The position numbers and the translations under genes are program-made. From assembly GCA_964597265.1 (NCBI GenBank), contig CAZQWJ010000011.1, positions 1 to 29,392 of the forward strand: a DNA stretch of 29,392 bases, given 5' to 3'. Below, piece by piece: positions 1 to 7,367 of the stretch. Each line of letters begins with the position of its first letter. Within the stretch, counting starts at the first letter, position 1. Origin of the DNA: CAZQWJ01 sp964597265 (GTDB lineage: Bacteria > Patescibacteriota > 4484-211 > JAGQKX01). The notes under the pieces are model-generated. The model ran no database searches, was not told the origin of the DNA, and saw only the letters and a list, made by a program, of their open reading frames with translations.

Positions 1-75
1 TGGAGCGGGATACGGGAATCGAACCCGTCACTTCACCTTGGAAGGGTGATGTTTGAGCCACTAAACTAATCCCGC
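1..75 (-). tRNA. tRNA-Gly (anticodon TCC), CCA encoded
   Basis: On the minus strand the sequence folds as a complete tRNA. The acceptor arm GCGGGAT pairs with ATCCCGC, followed by T and an encoded CCA at positions 3-1. The anticodon stem is TCACC/GGTGA around the loop CTTCCAA, giving anticodon TCC. The T arm carries GGTTCGATTCC. The window starts exactly at the 3' CCA end, so nothing downstream can be judged. It lies 46 bp past the rhomboid stop on the same strand and may have its own -10 box at 99-104. Confidence 0.96.
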
Positions 76-98
76 ATAATCTACAACACCCTGTATGA

Positions 99-104
99 AT
101 TATA
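99..104 (-). promoter_or_regulatory. -10 box for tRNA-Gly
   Basis: A perfect TATAAT on the minus strand predicts a start near 92, about 17 nt before the tRNA 5' end. No good -35 was found, so the site rests on the -10 and its position only. Confidence 0.4.
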
Positions 105-121
105 CACAAAAGACACACAAC

Positions 122-823
122 TTACCTATACATCACCTCATCAGGATAGATTATGTGAGGTGAGGACTGGTGAGGTTTGGGGCGGGAGCCTGCAATCTTG
201 GCAACGAGCCAGCCAAACAAAAACCCTCCGATATGTGCCCACCAGGCGACGCCGGTTTCTGCGGCAGTGGCATCCAAGCTCGCGGTGCCATTGAAGATCT
301 GTATAAGAAACCACAACAGCAAGACAAACTGGGCGGGTATGCGTGCGGTAAACAGTAGAAAAAAGCTAGGGATCAGGGTCAATATCTTATGCCGTGGAAA
401 TTGCACAAAATAGTACCCAAGTACCGCAGCGATAGCGCCGCTGGCGCCAAGTATCGGAATAATCTCCTCCACCATAAATAAGTATTGAATAAGTCCTGCG
501 ATAATTCCGCCACTGATATAAAAAAGCAGGTATTTGAAATGTCCAAGATCGGCCTCCACGTTGTCGCCAAAAATGTGTAGAAACCACATATTGGACAAAA
601 AGTGAATGATGCCACCATGGAGAAAAATAGACGTGATAAACGGATACAGGCTATAGACATTGGCAAAATCTATCCTGCTTGGTATAAGGGCCCAATCCCA
701 AAAGAATCGCTCAAGGTCGGGCGTGGTGAACTCCGCCAGCAAAACAACGGTTGTGATAATGATCAGCAGGTAGGTGATGTACGGCGGTTTTGGAGCTGCT
801 TGTTCATCGCGTAATGGAAACAT
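122..823 (-). CDS. Rhomboid-family intramembrane serine protease
   Basis: This is a 233-residue polytopic membrane protein of the rhomboid family, which cleaves transmembrane substrates inside the bilayer. Visible family signatures are HFLSN (residues 74-78, oxyanion-region His and Asn), GASG (126-129, catalytic Ser128) and AHIGG (catalytic His197). The sequence between them is hydrophobic, consistent with a six-helix core, and the hydrophilic tail (about 212-233) is short. I place the start at the ATG at 823 (MFPLRDEQ) rather than nine codons upstream. That ATG lies 5 nt after the stop of the methyltransferase gene, with a weak GAGAAG in front, so it is probably translated by coupling as the last gene of the mutY operon. 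MFPLRDEQ is also a usual N-terminus for bacterial rhomboids. Its substrate cannot be inferred. A second rhomboid is encoded at 17655-18773. Confidence 0.93.
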   Translation of the reverse strand: MFPLRDEQAAPKPPYITYLLIIITTVVLLAEFTTPDLERFFWDWALIPSRIDFANVYSLYPFITSIFLHGGIIHFLSNMWFLHIFGDNVEADLGHFKYLLFYISGGIIAGLIQYLFMVEEIIPILGASGAIAAVLGYYFVQFPRHKILTLIPSFFLLFTARIPAQFVLLLWFLIQIFNGTASLDATAAETGVAWWAHIGGFLFGWLVAKIAGSRPKPHQSSPHIIYPDEVMYR

Positions 824-828
824 AGTTG

Positions 829-2127
829 TTATTTCTTCTCTAACACGCACAGGCCTTCGATGTGTGGCGTGCGAGGAAAGAAGTTGTATAGACGCGCAAA
901 AGTTATTGTATACGCATCTGACAATAGTGCAATATCCCGCGCTTGTGTGGCTAAATCACAGGACAGGTAGATGATCTGGGGTGGTTTCTCATCAAGTAGC
1001 CTTGTAATGACTTTCTTATGTAATCCCGCACGTGGTGGATCAACAATGATGGTTGCATCCGCTGTGATCAGATCAAGCATGTTTTCTGATTGCTCGCAAA
1101 ACGCGCTGGTATGTGAAACATTGTTTAATGTGATATTCTGTTGGGCAAATGCAATAGCCTCGAGGACGTTATCAACCAGCGTGGTGGTTTTCGCTATAGA
1201 AGCAAACGACAGGCCGATAGCCCCTACCCCGCTGTACAGATCAACAAGTGGCGTGTCTTTTTTCACTCGCTTGGCAATATCGGCCAACGCCTCCTGGAAC
1301 ATAGGCACATTAACCTGGAAAAAACTGAATAATCCAAAACGCAGCGTGATGTTTTCATTATTACCAAGTGAAAGTGTTTCGGTTAGGAAGGTATCCCCTT
1401 GCTCGTACAGGAGTCGGGTGGGTACAGAAGCAGGGCTTTTGTGCGTTGAATAAAATATCTGATACCCTCGCAGCGTATCATCCAAGTGTGGCAGGGTTTC
1501 AAACGTAAGCGGGTCTTTGACAAATAGTCCGGCAATGGCCTTGCCGTCTTGGGTGCCGCGAACGATGAGAGATTTGAGTTCGCGTGGGGTGAGTCGCATC
1601 TCATCCGCCCACTTCAAAAATGCCTTGGCTGTCTGGTTTATCCATGGGTATGCCAATTGGCTTTCCGGAACTGCGATTTTTCTTTTCTGCCCACGAGCAA
1701 AAAAAGCAAGTGACAACCGTCCCTGTTCGTCTATTGTAAAACTGTACTCCATCTTATTGCGATACCCAAACTGTCGATCCGCATTGCCTCTGATTTCAAG
1801 ATCGGGAGGTGCAAATCGGCCTACTCGTTGATATGTTTCCTGTGCGATGGCTTTCTTCCAATAGAGCTCGTGCTCGTATGACATAACCTGCCATGGACTG
1901 GTGGAGAGAAAATGCTCCTCACGTGGATCAATACGATGAGCAGAAGGCCGATGGATCTTGGTGGCAATGCCTTCTCTGTTGCCCTGTTTTACTTTGGTAA
2001 CCTGTACGTCTACCACTTCATTAGGCAAGGCGTTCCACGCGAATATGGGTTTGCCGTCTGGTGTGTGTCCCAGTGCTTGTCCTCCAAAAACCAGTTTTTC
2101 GATTGGGATATCTTGAAACGTCTGCAT
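829..2127 (-). CDS. RumA/TrmA-family RNA (uracil-5-)-methyltransferase without Fe-S cysteines
   Basis: A SAM-dependent RNA m5U methyltransferase of about 432 residues. An N-terminal TRAM-like segment (IEKLVFGGQALGH, 9-21) is followed by a central domain and a Rossmann-type methyltransferase. Key motifs are FFQVN (269-273), the SAM loop DLYSGVGAIGLSFA (296-309), DPPRAG (363-368), the catalytic cysteine in YLSCDLATQARD (Cys390), and the C-terminal HIEGLCVLEKK with the conserved Glu (Glu424). In RumA/RlmD the segment before WQ..SYE carries [4Fe-4S] cysteines; here it reads EEHFLSTSPWQVMSYE (70-85) with none. Start: the ATG at 2127 lies 4 nt after the DUF1761 stop and begins at the TRAM domain; a 36-codon upstream extension would run inside that gene. 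The exact target (23S U1939, U747 or tRNA U54) cannot be told from sequence. Confidence 0.9.
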   Translation of the reverse strand: MQTFQDIPIEKLVFGGQALGHTPDGKPIFAWNALPNEVVDVQVTKVKQGNREGIATKIHRPSAHRIDPREEHFLSTSPWQVMSYEHELYWKKAIAQETYQRVGRFAPPDLEIRGNADRQFGYRNKMEYSFTIDEQGRLSLAFFARGQKRKIAVPESQLAYPWINQTAKAFLKWADEMRLTPRELKSLIVRGTQDGKAIAGLFVKDPLTFETLPHLDDTLRGYQIFYSTHKSPASVPTRLLYEQGDTFLTETLSLGNNENITLRFGLFSFFQVNVPMFQEALADIAKRVKKDTPLVDLYSGVGAIGLSFASIAKTTTLVDNVLEAIAFAQQNITLNNVSHTSAFCEQSENMLDLITADATIIVDPPRAGLHKKVITRLLDEKPPQIIYLSCDLATQARDIALLSDAYTITFARLYNFFPRTPHIEGLCVLEKK

Positions 2128-2131
2128 AACA

Positions 2132-2536
2132 TCATGGCCAGATGGCAAAAACACATCCGATACATACCGCCGCCAGGATCCAATAGCCGCTGTTGATGAG
2201 CCAATGGGTGATGGGCTGTTTGGCGCCGAGCGCATACAACAACCCCGCAGGTAGTATCGTGGCGCCGGTAACTCCTATTGCGTACCCGATACTAAATACG
2301 ATCGAACCAGGTTGTAGCATCTGCAAAATGATCATATGACTGATCGTTACTAATGAGGTTATTACGACGAGGAGTACAAACCCGCGTATTTCGTTATCGA
2401 GTGATTTTTTTGTCGGATCTGCCTGGACAATCTCTTCCCAGGTTTCCTTGAAAAGGACGCCATACCACACACCTGCGAGTAATAACAGAAGTGCCATGGT
2501 GATGATTATTGATACGCTGTTTGTTATATGTATCAT
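2132..2536 (-). CDS. DUF1761-type small integral membrane protein
   Basis: A 134-residue protein with four hydrophobic stretches (about 8-24, 52-74, 79-100, 112-132). The N-terminal WYGVLFKETW (24-33) resembles the WYGPLFGKxW signature of the DUF1761 family, whose function is unknown. Its ATG overlaps the mutY stop (ATGA at 2533-2536), and its own TGA is 4 nt ahead of the methyltransferase start, so it is firmly in the operon. Nothing in it suggests a catalytic site. The family call rests on one motif and the topology. Confidence 0.78.
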   Translation of the reverse strand: MIHITNSVSIIITMALLLLLAGVWYGVLFKETWEEIVQADPTKKSLDNEIRGFVLLVVITSLVTISHMIILQMLQPGSIVFSIGYAIGVTGATILPAGLLYALGAKQPITHWLINSGYWILAAVCIGCVFAIWP

Positions 2537-3336
2537 GCCAATCGTATTGTATCGCGATCACGCACAATAAAGCCATCGCGCGTGAGTGTTTGGATAATCC
2601 GTTCAAAACGTGCCTCATCTACGTCAGTTTTTTGTCTGATAGTGTGAACTGAGTCAGATGTATGTTGCAATAATAACCGAAGTATCTGTCCCCTCACCTG
2701 CCGGTCAGAGCCTTCAAACTTGGACTGTCTGGTGTAGTGTTTACTCTTGCGATTGGGGTTAGGATGTAATTTTTTCAGATACGAACCATAATCCATGAGT
2801 GCGTAATACCACTCGCGAGGATTTGCGGTGTCCAAGGTTTCTTGTACCAACGGCAGGATGTCTTTGTCATGCACCTCGTCACTATCAGCAAAGAAGTGAT
2901 GGATGAATACGGTCCTGATATTTGTTTCGATCACCACAGTAGGTTGGTCAAATGCAAACGCCAAAACAGCCGCTGCAGTGTACGGGCCAATACCGGGGAG
3001 GGTTTGAAGAGCTTGAGATGACTCTGGAAGTTTACCTTGATGGTGGTTAATAATCTGCTGTGCAGATTGATGCAAATACAACGCGCGACGATTGTATCCG
3101 AGTCCTTGCCAGAGTGTCAGTACGTCGCTTTGAGGAGCTTGAGCCAATGTTGCGACGTCTGGAAACCGCGCCAAAAACGCCTCGTATTTGGGCACTACCC
3201 TATCCGTCTGGGTCTGTTGCAACATCAACTCAGACACCAGAATATGGTACGGATTGCGTGTTTCTCTCCACGGAAAAGAACGCCTGTGCTGCTGGTAATA
3301 CTGCATAATGATCGTACGAAATGCACCATGATCCAT
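2533..3336 (-). CDS. mutY: MutY-type A/G-specific adenine DNA glycosylase, short and cysteine-free
   Basis: This base-excision repair glycosylase removes adenine mispaired with 8-oxoguanine. The 267-residue product has the helix-hairpin-helix GPD fold: FPWRETRNPY (21-30), SELMLQQTQ (35-43, catalytic Glu36), WQGLGYNRRA (76-85) and the HhH loop LPGIGPYTA (113-121). The position of the MutY catalytic Asp (D-G-N-V-K-R in E. coli) reads VIETNIRTV, with Glu137 instead. The protein has no cysteine at all, so the usual four-cysteine [4Fe-4S] site is gone; the region reads HPNPNRKSKHYTRQSKFEGS. The NUDT-like 8-oxoG recognition domain of full-length MutY is replaced by a short winged-helix-like tail. 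Start at 3336: a -10 TATACT puts the predicted transcription start on this ATG, and homology begins here. Confidence 0.9.
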   Translation of the reverse strand: MDHGAFRTIIMQYYQQHRRSFPWRETRNPYHILVSELMLQQTQTDRVVPKYEAFLARFPDVATLAQAPQSDVLTLWQGLGYNRRALYLHQSAQQIINHHQGKLPESSQALQTLPGIGPYTAAAVLAFAFDQPTVVIETNIRTVFIHHFFADSDEVHDKDILPLVQETLDTANPREWYYALMDYGSYLKKLHPNPNRKSKHYTRQSKFEGSDRQVRGQILRLLLQHTSDSVHTIRQKTDVDEARFERIIQTLTRDGFIVRDRDTIRLA

Positions 3337-3342
3337 ATGCGT

Positions 3343-3348
3343 AGTATA
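3343..3348 (-). promoter_or_regulatory. -10 box of a leaderless mutY promoter
   Basis: TATACT on the minus strand is followed by six bases and the mutY ATG. Counting +1 as seven bases past the hexamer puts it at 3336, the A of the ATG. No convincing -35 is visible (weak TTCCAT at an 18-bp spacing). Confidence 0.6.
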
Positions 3349-3351
3349 TGT

Positions 3352-3360
3352 TAATATGAG
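3352..3360 (+). promoter_or_regulatory. Probable -10 region for pgi
   Basis: The AT-rich TAATATGAG in the 30-bp divergent spacer offers TAATAT (3352-3357) or TATGAG (3355-3360) as the -10. Predicted starts are at 3364 or 3367, that is, none to three bases before the pgi ATG. No Shine-Dalgarno is present. Confidence 0.45.
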
Positions 3361-3366
3361 CTGTAG

Positions 3367-4171
3367 ATGGAACTGCAATACCAACACTCTGCCGGCATAG
3401 ATCAAGACGACATCCAGGCCCATACACAGGCTTTGGATGAATATGCAAAGAAACTACGCGCTGCTTCGCAAGATGCAGACTATACCTCTCCCGAAAGTTC
3501 GCTCTATGTGCCATTTGATACCAAACTCTTTACACATGCCCGCGACGCGGCGAACACATTGGTCACACCCGCACTCAAATATATCTTTGTCATTGGCATT
3601 GGAGGTTCTAATCTTGGTACCAAGGCTTTGTATGATGCGTTTTACGGATACTTTGACCTTTTTGAGCAAGATCGATTCCCTAAGATGATCTTTTTGGACA
3701 CATGTGATCCGGCACAATTAGCTATATCTGCTGATTTGCTCGATACACTGCGAGATACTCCTGAGGCATTCGCCATTATTCTGATCAGCAAAACTGGTAA
3801 TACGACCGAAAGCCTGTTTAATTTTGAGGCGTTGGGAATGAGTGTGCCGTTTGACGTGCTGCAAAAACGACTCGTGACTATTACTATGGAAGACACCAAA
3901 CTATGGCATCATGCGGAGGAAAACGGGATTCACGTCATTTCTGTACCTGAGGTGGTAGGTGGCAGGTACTCGGTATTTACACCGGTTGGCACGNNNNNNN
4001 NNNNNNNNNNNNNNNNNNNNNNNNNNNNNNNNNNNNNNNNNNNNNNNNNNNNNNNNNNNNNNNNNNNNNNNNNNNNNNNNNNNNNNNNNNNNNCTTATGG
4101 GTGTGAATGCGTTTGACCAACCCAATGTGGAGAAATATAAAGTGGAAACGAAGAGGATTTTGAAGGGGTGA
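3367..4171 (+). CDS. pgi: Glucose-6-phosphate isomerase, interrupted by an assembly gap
   Basis: Interconverts glucose-6-phosphate and fructose-6-phosphate in the cytoplasm. The 209 residues before the gap hold VIGIGGSNLG (75-84), the phosphate-binding SKTGNTTES (141-149) and VGGRYSVFTPVG (197-208), all diagnostic for the SIS-fold isomerase. After the 100 Ns the reading resumes as LMGVNAFDQPNVEKYK and ends at a TGA at 4169-4171; this matches the usual C-terminal region with the GVNAFDQP motif. The two parts are in different frames across the 100-N placeholder, as expected if the gap length is arbitrary. The missing central part, including the catalytic Glu and His region, is probably more than 100 codons. 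It diverges from mutY across 30 bp. A sugar-kinase gene lies downstream, so the pair could feed glycolysis. Confidence 0.93.
3994..4093. other. Assembly gap (100 N) inside pgi
   Basis: Exactly 100 Ns, the usual placeholder for a gap of unknown size. Coding sequence resumes in another frame, so the true length is not 100. Confidence 0.98.
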
Positions 4172-4175
4172 ACCA

Positions 4176-4440
4176 GTCATTCCGAGCTTGTCGAGGAATC
4201 TCGTGTGGAACATGAGATCTCTCGACCCGCCGAAGGTCGGGCAGGCTCGAGATGACGGGTTTGGAGGCCCGAAATGACGGATTATGAAGGTCGATATGAC
4301 AGCCTGAGCGTTACGAATCGTCATCCTGAGCGCAACGAAGTGAAGTCGAAGGATCTTGTTTGTAGGTACGATAGATCTCTCGACCCGCCAAAGGTCGGGC
4401 AGGCAGGCTCGAGATGACGAATTAAGTGGCTCGAGATGAC
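4176..4440. repeat. Cluster of REP-like palindromic elements between pgi and the sugar kinase
   Basis: This gene-free stretch is packed with dispersed elements. One at 4176-4203 begins GTCATTCCGAGC and ends TCGAGGAATCTCG. Another at 4214-4256 pairs GAGATCTCTCGAC with GTCGGGCAGGCTCGAGATGAC-type sequence. A third at 4320-4356 starts GTCATCCTGAGCGCAACG and ends TCGAAGGATCT. A fourth at 4375-4418 is a variant of the second with an extra AGGC. Short copies of the CGAGATGACG tail fill the rest. The same elements recur at 7400-8350, 13132-13285, 13603-13812, 15710-15755 and 25895-25963. Confidence 0.9.
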
Positions 4441-4459
4441 GGTACAACCTTAATGTAGT

Positions 4460-5263
4460 ATGTTACTTCTTTTTGATATTGGCGGAACCAACACCAGAAT
4501 AGCGCTTGCCCATCGTGAAGAGTTGGTCGGGCAGGTATCTTTTGCTACAGCCCAGTCATATCCCGAACACCTGGCGCGTATGGTACAAGAGGCACGTGCG
4601 CTTGCGGGTGACGAAATCATCACATCTGCGGTGGTGGGAGCACCTGGGCCACTGGATGATGCCAAAACCACCCTCAGGAATGCACCCAACCTTCCCGACT
4701 GGATCGGCCAACCACTGCATGCTGATTTGACGGAAGGGCTTAAGGCATCTGTATTCTTGGAAAATGATTGTGCGCTTGCGGGTTTGGGAGAGAGTGTGTA
4801 TGGCGCAGGTATGGGGTATGCGATTGTGGCATATTTGGCAGTTGGTACGGGCGTGGGTGGAGCACGGGTTGTTGACAAAAAGATCGATCGCAATGCCATG
4901 GGTTTTGAGCCAGGACATCAGTATATTGAAGGAGGGGTAACACTGGAAAAACACATCTCAGGCATGTCGTTGTACACCCAAACCGGGCAGCAGCCTGAGG
5001 ATATTGATGATCCGGCGGTTTTTCGAGAGGCTGAGCGGTTGTTTTCCTACGGTATCCACAACACAATAGTTCATTGGTCGCCTGAGGTAGTAATACTGGG
5101 GGGTGGGTTGATACGAAACGGTCGATTTTCGATAGATGCCATTTCCCGTCACCTCCAGGATATTCTGCATATTTTTCCGGAAGCGCCCCCAGTTATTGAG
5201 GCAAATTTGGGTGATTCCAGCGGACTCATGGGTGCGTTAGCGTATGCTAAGGATGTATTATGA
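4460..5263 (+). CDS. ROK-family sugar kinase (glucokinase-like)
   Basis: A 267-residue ASKHA-fold kinase that probably phosphorylates glucose or a related hexose with ATP. The phosphate-1 motif is DIGGTNTR (6-13); FLENDCALAGLGE (99-111) carries the likely catalytic Asp103; the second phosphate motif is VGTGVGGARV (128-137); EPGHQ (150-154) is the ROK substrate-binding Glu-x-Gly-His. The usual zinc signature CxCGxxGCxE after that His is absent: the segment reads EPGHQYIEGGVTLEKHISG with no cysteine. The ATG at 4460 starts the first beta strand directly, and no Shine-Dalgarno is visible. It runs convergently into the dehydrogenase-like gene with a 6-bp overlap. Placement after pgi fits entry of free glucose into glycolysis, but the substrate is inferred. 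Confidence 0.88.
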   Translation: MLLLFDIGGTNTRIALAHREELVGQVSFATAQSYPEHLARMVQEARALAGDEIITSAVVGAPGPLDDAKTTLRNAPNLPDWIGQPLHADLTEGLKASVFLENDCALAGLGESVYGAGMGYAIVAYLAVGTGVGGARVVDKKIDRNAMGFEPGHQYIEGGVTLEKHISGMSLYTQTGQQPEDIDDPAVFREAERLFSYGIHNTIVHWSPEVVILGGGLIRNGRFSIDAISRHLQDILHIFPEAPPVIEANLGDSSGLMGALAYAKDVL

Positions 5264-6490
5264 TACGTACGTAATGTGGTAGATAACTCCCGACTTGTCG
5301 TCAGAAAGATACAGATTCCCATCAGGATCAAAAACCACGTCAGCTGGACGACCAAGCGTGTTGTCTTCTGAGGCTGGCAACCAGCCAGTAATAAAGTCAG
5401 AAACCCCATGATACTGGCCATTTTCATCCAGGTCATACTTCACAACCTTGTACCCTACCGGCACGGTACTGTTCCAAGAACCATGCAACGCCACCAACAG
5501 ATCATGGTGCCAGTCCTGTGGCCAGTCTTCTGTGGCAGGGACAAACGCCAACCCCAATGGCGCAGAGTGTGCAGGTATATCAATGTATGATGGTTCAAAC
5601 CCCAATGCTTCACATACCGTCATCCCTTGTGGAAGACGATACAGGTCTTTGTCAAAATCGGTGTCGTGTACATTATCGCCGTAGCATTGCGGCCAGCCGT
5701 ATTTGCCACCCTCTTTGACAATGTTAATCTCATCTGGTGGTAGGTCATCTCTCAAAAAATCCCGTCCCATTTCAGTCACCCATACATCTTTGGTTACGGG
5801 ATGCGTAGTCATGAACACTGCATTGCGCAAACCCGTAGCAAACGATTGCAAGGTGTATGGCTCTTCGCCTAGATCAATAACCTGGATGGTGCCGCGTGCG
5901 GGGTTGGATTCGTAACACACATTACATGTTGAGCCGATCGACACCAGCAGACGGTTATTGTCGTTTGGATCAAAAAGCAATGTACGCGTACCGTGCTGTC
6001 CTCCTCCTGGCAGGTCAACGATACGTTGCGGGGCGGTGAGTGTAAGGTTTTGCGGGTCGTATTGCCATCGGGTGATTTTGTCTGTTTCCGCGATATAGAG
6101 GTAGCAACCTGTTTCTTGGCAGGTTAAGGCCAATCCGTGAGGTTGGTTGAGTTTGTCCGTGAGGGTAATCGTAGTATCTGTTTGGCCGTTTTGGTCGTCA
6201 TCAGGAAGTGCGACTACTCTCCCCTCCCCTGTCAGGCTGGCGATGAGTGTGCCGTTGGGATCGACAGTCAACACACGAGGACGGTCAAAGCCGGAGGCAA
6301 AGATAGTTATAAATACGCCATCGGGTGTAGCAAGTGGCGAATTGTCGTCTTTGATAAGCTGTTCTATTTCTGCGGAAGGTGTGCCAAAGGCAACCCAAAT
6401 ACCCCTGATTTGGTCACGAAAATACCACGCACCAGCGAGGGCAGACACAAGGAACAGAAGACTGAGAACAATAAACACTTTCTTGTACAT
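5258..6490 (-). CDS. Membrane-anchored sorbosone/glucose dehydrogenase-like beta-propeller (PQQ-type family)
   Basis: A 410-residue protein with an N-terminal signal anchor (MYKK, then hydrophobic residues 5-23) and a six-bladed propeller of the glucose/sorbosone dehydrogenase family. Recognisable blades contain RPRVLTVDPNGTLIAS (70-85), NQPHGLAL (115-122), GGGQHGTRTLLFDP (162-175), GLRNAVFMTTHP (220-231), EGGKYGWPQCYGD (260-272), HGSWNSTVPVGYKVV (336-350) and GRPADVVFDPDGNLYLSDD (380-398). Six cysteines (124, 129, 189, 192, 269, 293) in a predicted extracytoplasmic domain could form disulfides. Some family members oxidise sugars with PQQ; others have no shown activity, and no PQQ genes are in this window. 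So the fold is sure and the reaction is not. It is convergent with the ROK kinase, with no terminator between them. Confidence 0.88.
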   Translation of the reverse strand: MYKKVFIVLSLLFLVSALAGAWYFRDQIRGIWVAFGTPSAEIEQLIKDDNSPLATPDGVFITIFASGFDRPRVLTVDPNGTLIASLTGEGRVVALPDDDQNGQTDTTITLTDKLNQPHGLALTCQETGCYLYIAETDKITRWQYDPQNLTLTAPQRIVDLPGGGQHGTRTLLFDPNDNNRLLVSIGSTCNVCYESNPARGTIQVIDLGEEPYTLQSFATGLRNAVFMTTHPVTKDVWVTEMGRDFLRDDLPPDEINIVKEGGKYGWPQCYGDNVHDTDFDKDLYRLPQGMTVCEALGFEPSYIDIPAHSAPLGLAFVPATEDWPQDWHHDLLVALHGSWNSTVPVGYKVVKYDLDENGQYHGVSDFITGWLPASEDNTLGRPADVVFDPDGNLYLSDDKSGVIYHITYVS

Positions 6491-6585
6491 GGTATGTATA
6501 CTGATGCATTTTCACATCGAGTATAAGTAAATGCAAAAATTATATAAATCCGAATGTGGGTTCTATAGTTATGCGCTTACTATAG

Positions 6586-6591
6586 TATACT
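6586..6591 (+). promoter_or_regulatory. -10 box for the alpha/beta hydrolase
   Basis: TATACT inside the 12-bp palindrome ATAGTATACTAT (6582-6593) predicts a start near 6598 and a leader of about 26 nt that includes the AAGGAGGT Shine-Dalgarno. The -35 is weak. Because the palindrome reads the same on both strands, it could also drive the divergent gene. Confidence 0.45.
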
Positions 6592-6610
6592 ATGCGCAAT
6601 CCAGAAATTT

Positions 6611-6618
6611 AAGGAGGT
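6611..6618 (+). promoter_or_regulatory. Near-perfect Shine-Dalgarno deciding a TTG start
   Basis: AAGGAGGT, 5 nt before TTG at 6624, is nearly the full anti-16S complement and is the main reason for calling the TTG start. Most neighbouring genes lack any such site. Confidence 0.85.
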
Positions 6619-6623
6619 GTACC

Positions 6624-7328
6624 TTGAAAAGGACAATTGTTGCTCTGCCTGGGGCAGGAAATTGTCTGGAGCCTTGGGATGAAGTAGGCCAAGAACTGCA
6701 AAAGCAGGGATATCAGTTTGTCCTGATACCGCTGCCTGGATACAAGCAGGCCGAAACCGTAGAGGAATTGGCGGATCGTTTGCACAGCATACTGAACGCG
6801 ATCCAGGGTCCGTATGTACTGGTAGGGGTGTCGTTAGGTGCGTTGATCGCCTTGGTATACGCATCTGATGATTGGGTGGGATCTATTTCGCAGCTGATCC
6901 TGATCTCCCCACCGATGGCGCGTTCCTGGCGTCAAGTCACATGGCCGGTCAGGTTGTTTCTCAAGACGTGGCCGCTGTGGCAATTGCTCGGTCGCGTCAA
7001 AGCTCGCTTCACCCCAAAAGACCTGCGCACATCAAAAGGCGCACTGGAAGCGATCAGGACGTTTGATTTCCATAACCTCTCGTGGGTAATGCGATATTGT
7101 ATCGCATGCCTAACGTTTAATTACACGGAGTGGATGGAAAAATCACATGTTCCTACCTTGGTGATTACCGGGGAAAGCGACTTCTGGTGCCGGTATGCGG
7201 GCGTAGAGTTTGTGAGTGAGGGTTTGTTAGGAAACCAAACGCATGTCGTGCTTTCGGGTGGACATGTATTGACCAGTTTTGACTCTGCCGGGTTGGCGGG
7301 GCATATTGTACGGTTTTTGGATGAATAA
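6624..7328 (+). CDS. Alpha/beta-hydrolase fold protein
   Basis: A soluble 234-residue hydrolase; substrate unknown. It opens with TIVALPGAGNCLEPW (oxyanion-hole loop), then has the nucleophile elbow GVSLGA (68-73, Ser70), the probable acid Asp186 in VITGESDFW, and His214 in SGGHVLTSF, so the triad is complete. A basic, tryptophan-rich cap lies at about 98-130. I choose the TTG at 6624 because AAGGAGGT sits 5 nt upstream (6611-6618) and the fold starts there; the open frame reaches back to an ATG at 6531, but those extra residues look unlike the family. An intrinsic terminator follows the stop directly, so this is a single-gene unit. Confidence 0.87.
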   Translation: MKRTIVALPGAGNCLEPWDEVGQELQKQGYQFVLIPLPGYKQAETVEELADRLHSILNAIQGPYVLVGVSLGALIALVYASDDWVGSISQLILISPPMARSWRQVTWPVRLFLKTWPLWQLLGRVKARFTPKDLRTSKGALEAIRTFDFHNLSWVMRYCIACLTFNYTEWMEKSHVPTLVITGESDFWCRYAGVEFVSEGLLGNQTHVVLSGGHVLTSFDSAGLAGHIVRFLDE

Positions 7329-7329
7329 C

Positions 7330-7358
7330 GGGGCGCTGGTATCAGCGTCCCATTTTTT
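7330..7358 (+). terminator. Intrinsic terminator of the hydrolase gene
   Basis: GGGGCGCTG (7330-7338) pairs with CAGCGTCCC (7343-7351) through one G-T wobble, around a GTAT loop, followed by A and six Ts. It begins one base after the TAA. Confidence 0.9.
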
Positions 7359-7367
7359 GTGGCTTGT

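Noticed and set aside
2533..2536. Recoding of UGA as glycine, as in Gracilibacteria and Absconditabacteria
   Set aside because: UGA ends mutY, DUF1761, pgi, tsaC, the ROK kinase and others at the expected protein length, so the standard bacterial code fits.
3959..4171. Separate small ORF across the first gap
   Set aside because: It is the C-terminal end of pgi joined to Ns.
6531..6623. Extended N-terminus of the alpha/beta hydrolase from the ATG at 6531
   Set aside because: The promoter -10 and the Shine-Dalgarno both lie inside this stretch, and the added residues have no resemblance to the fold.
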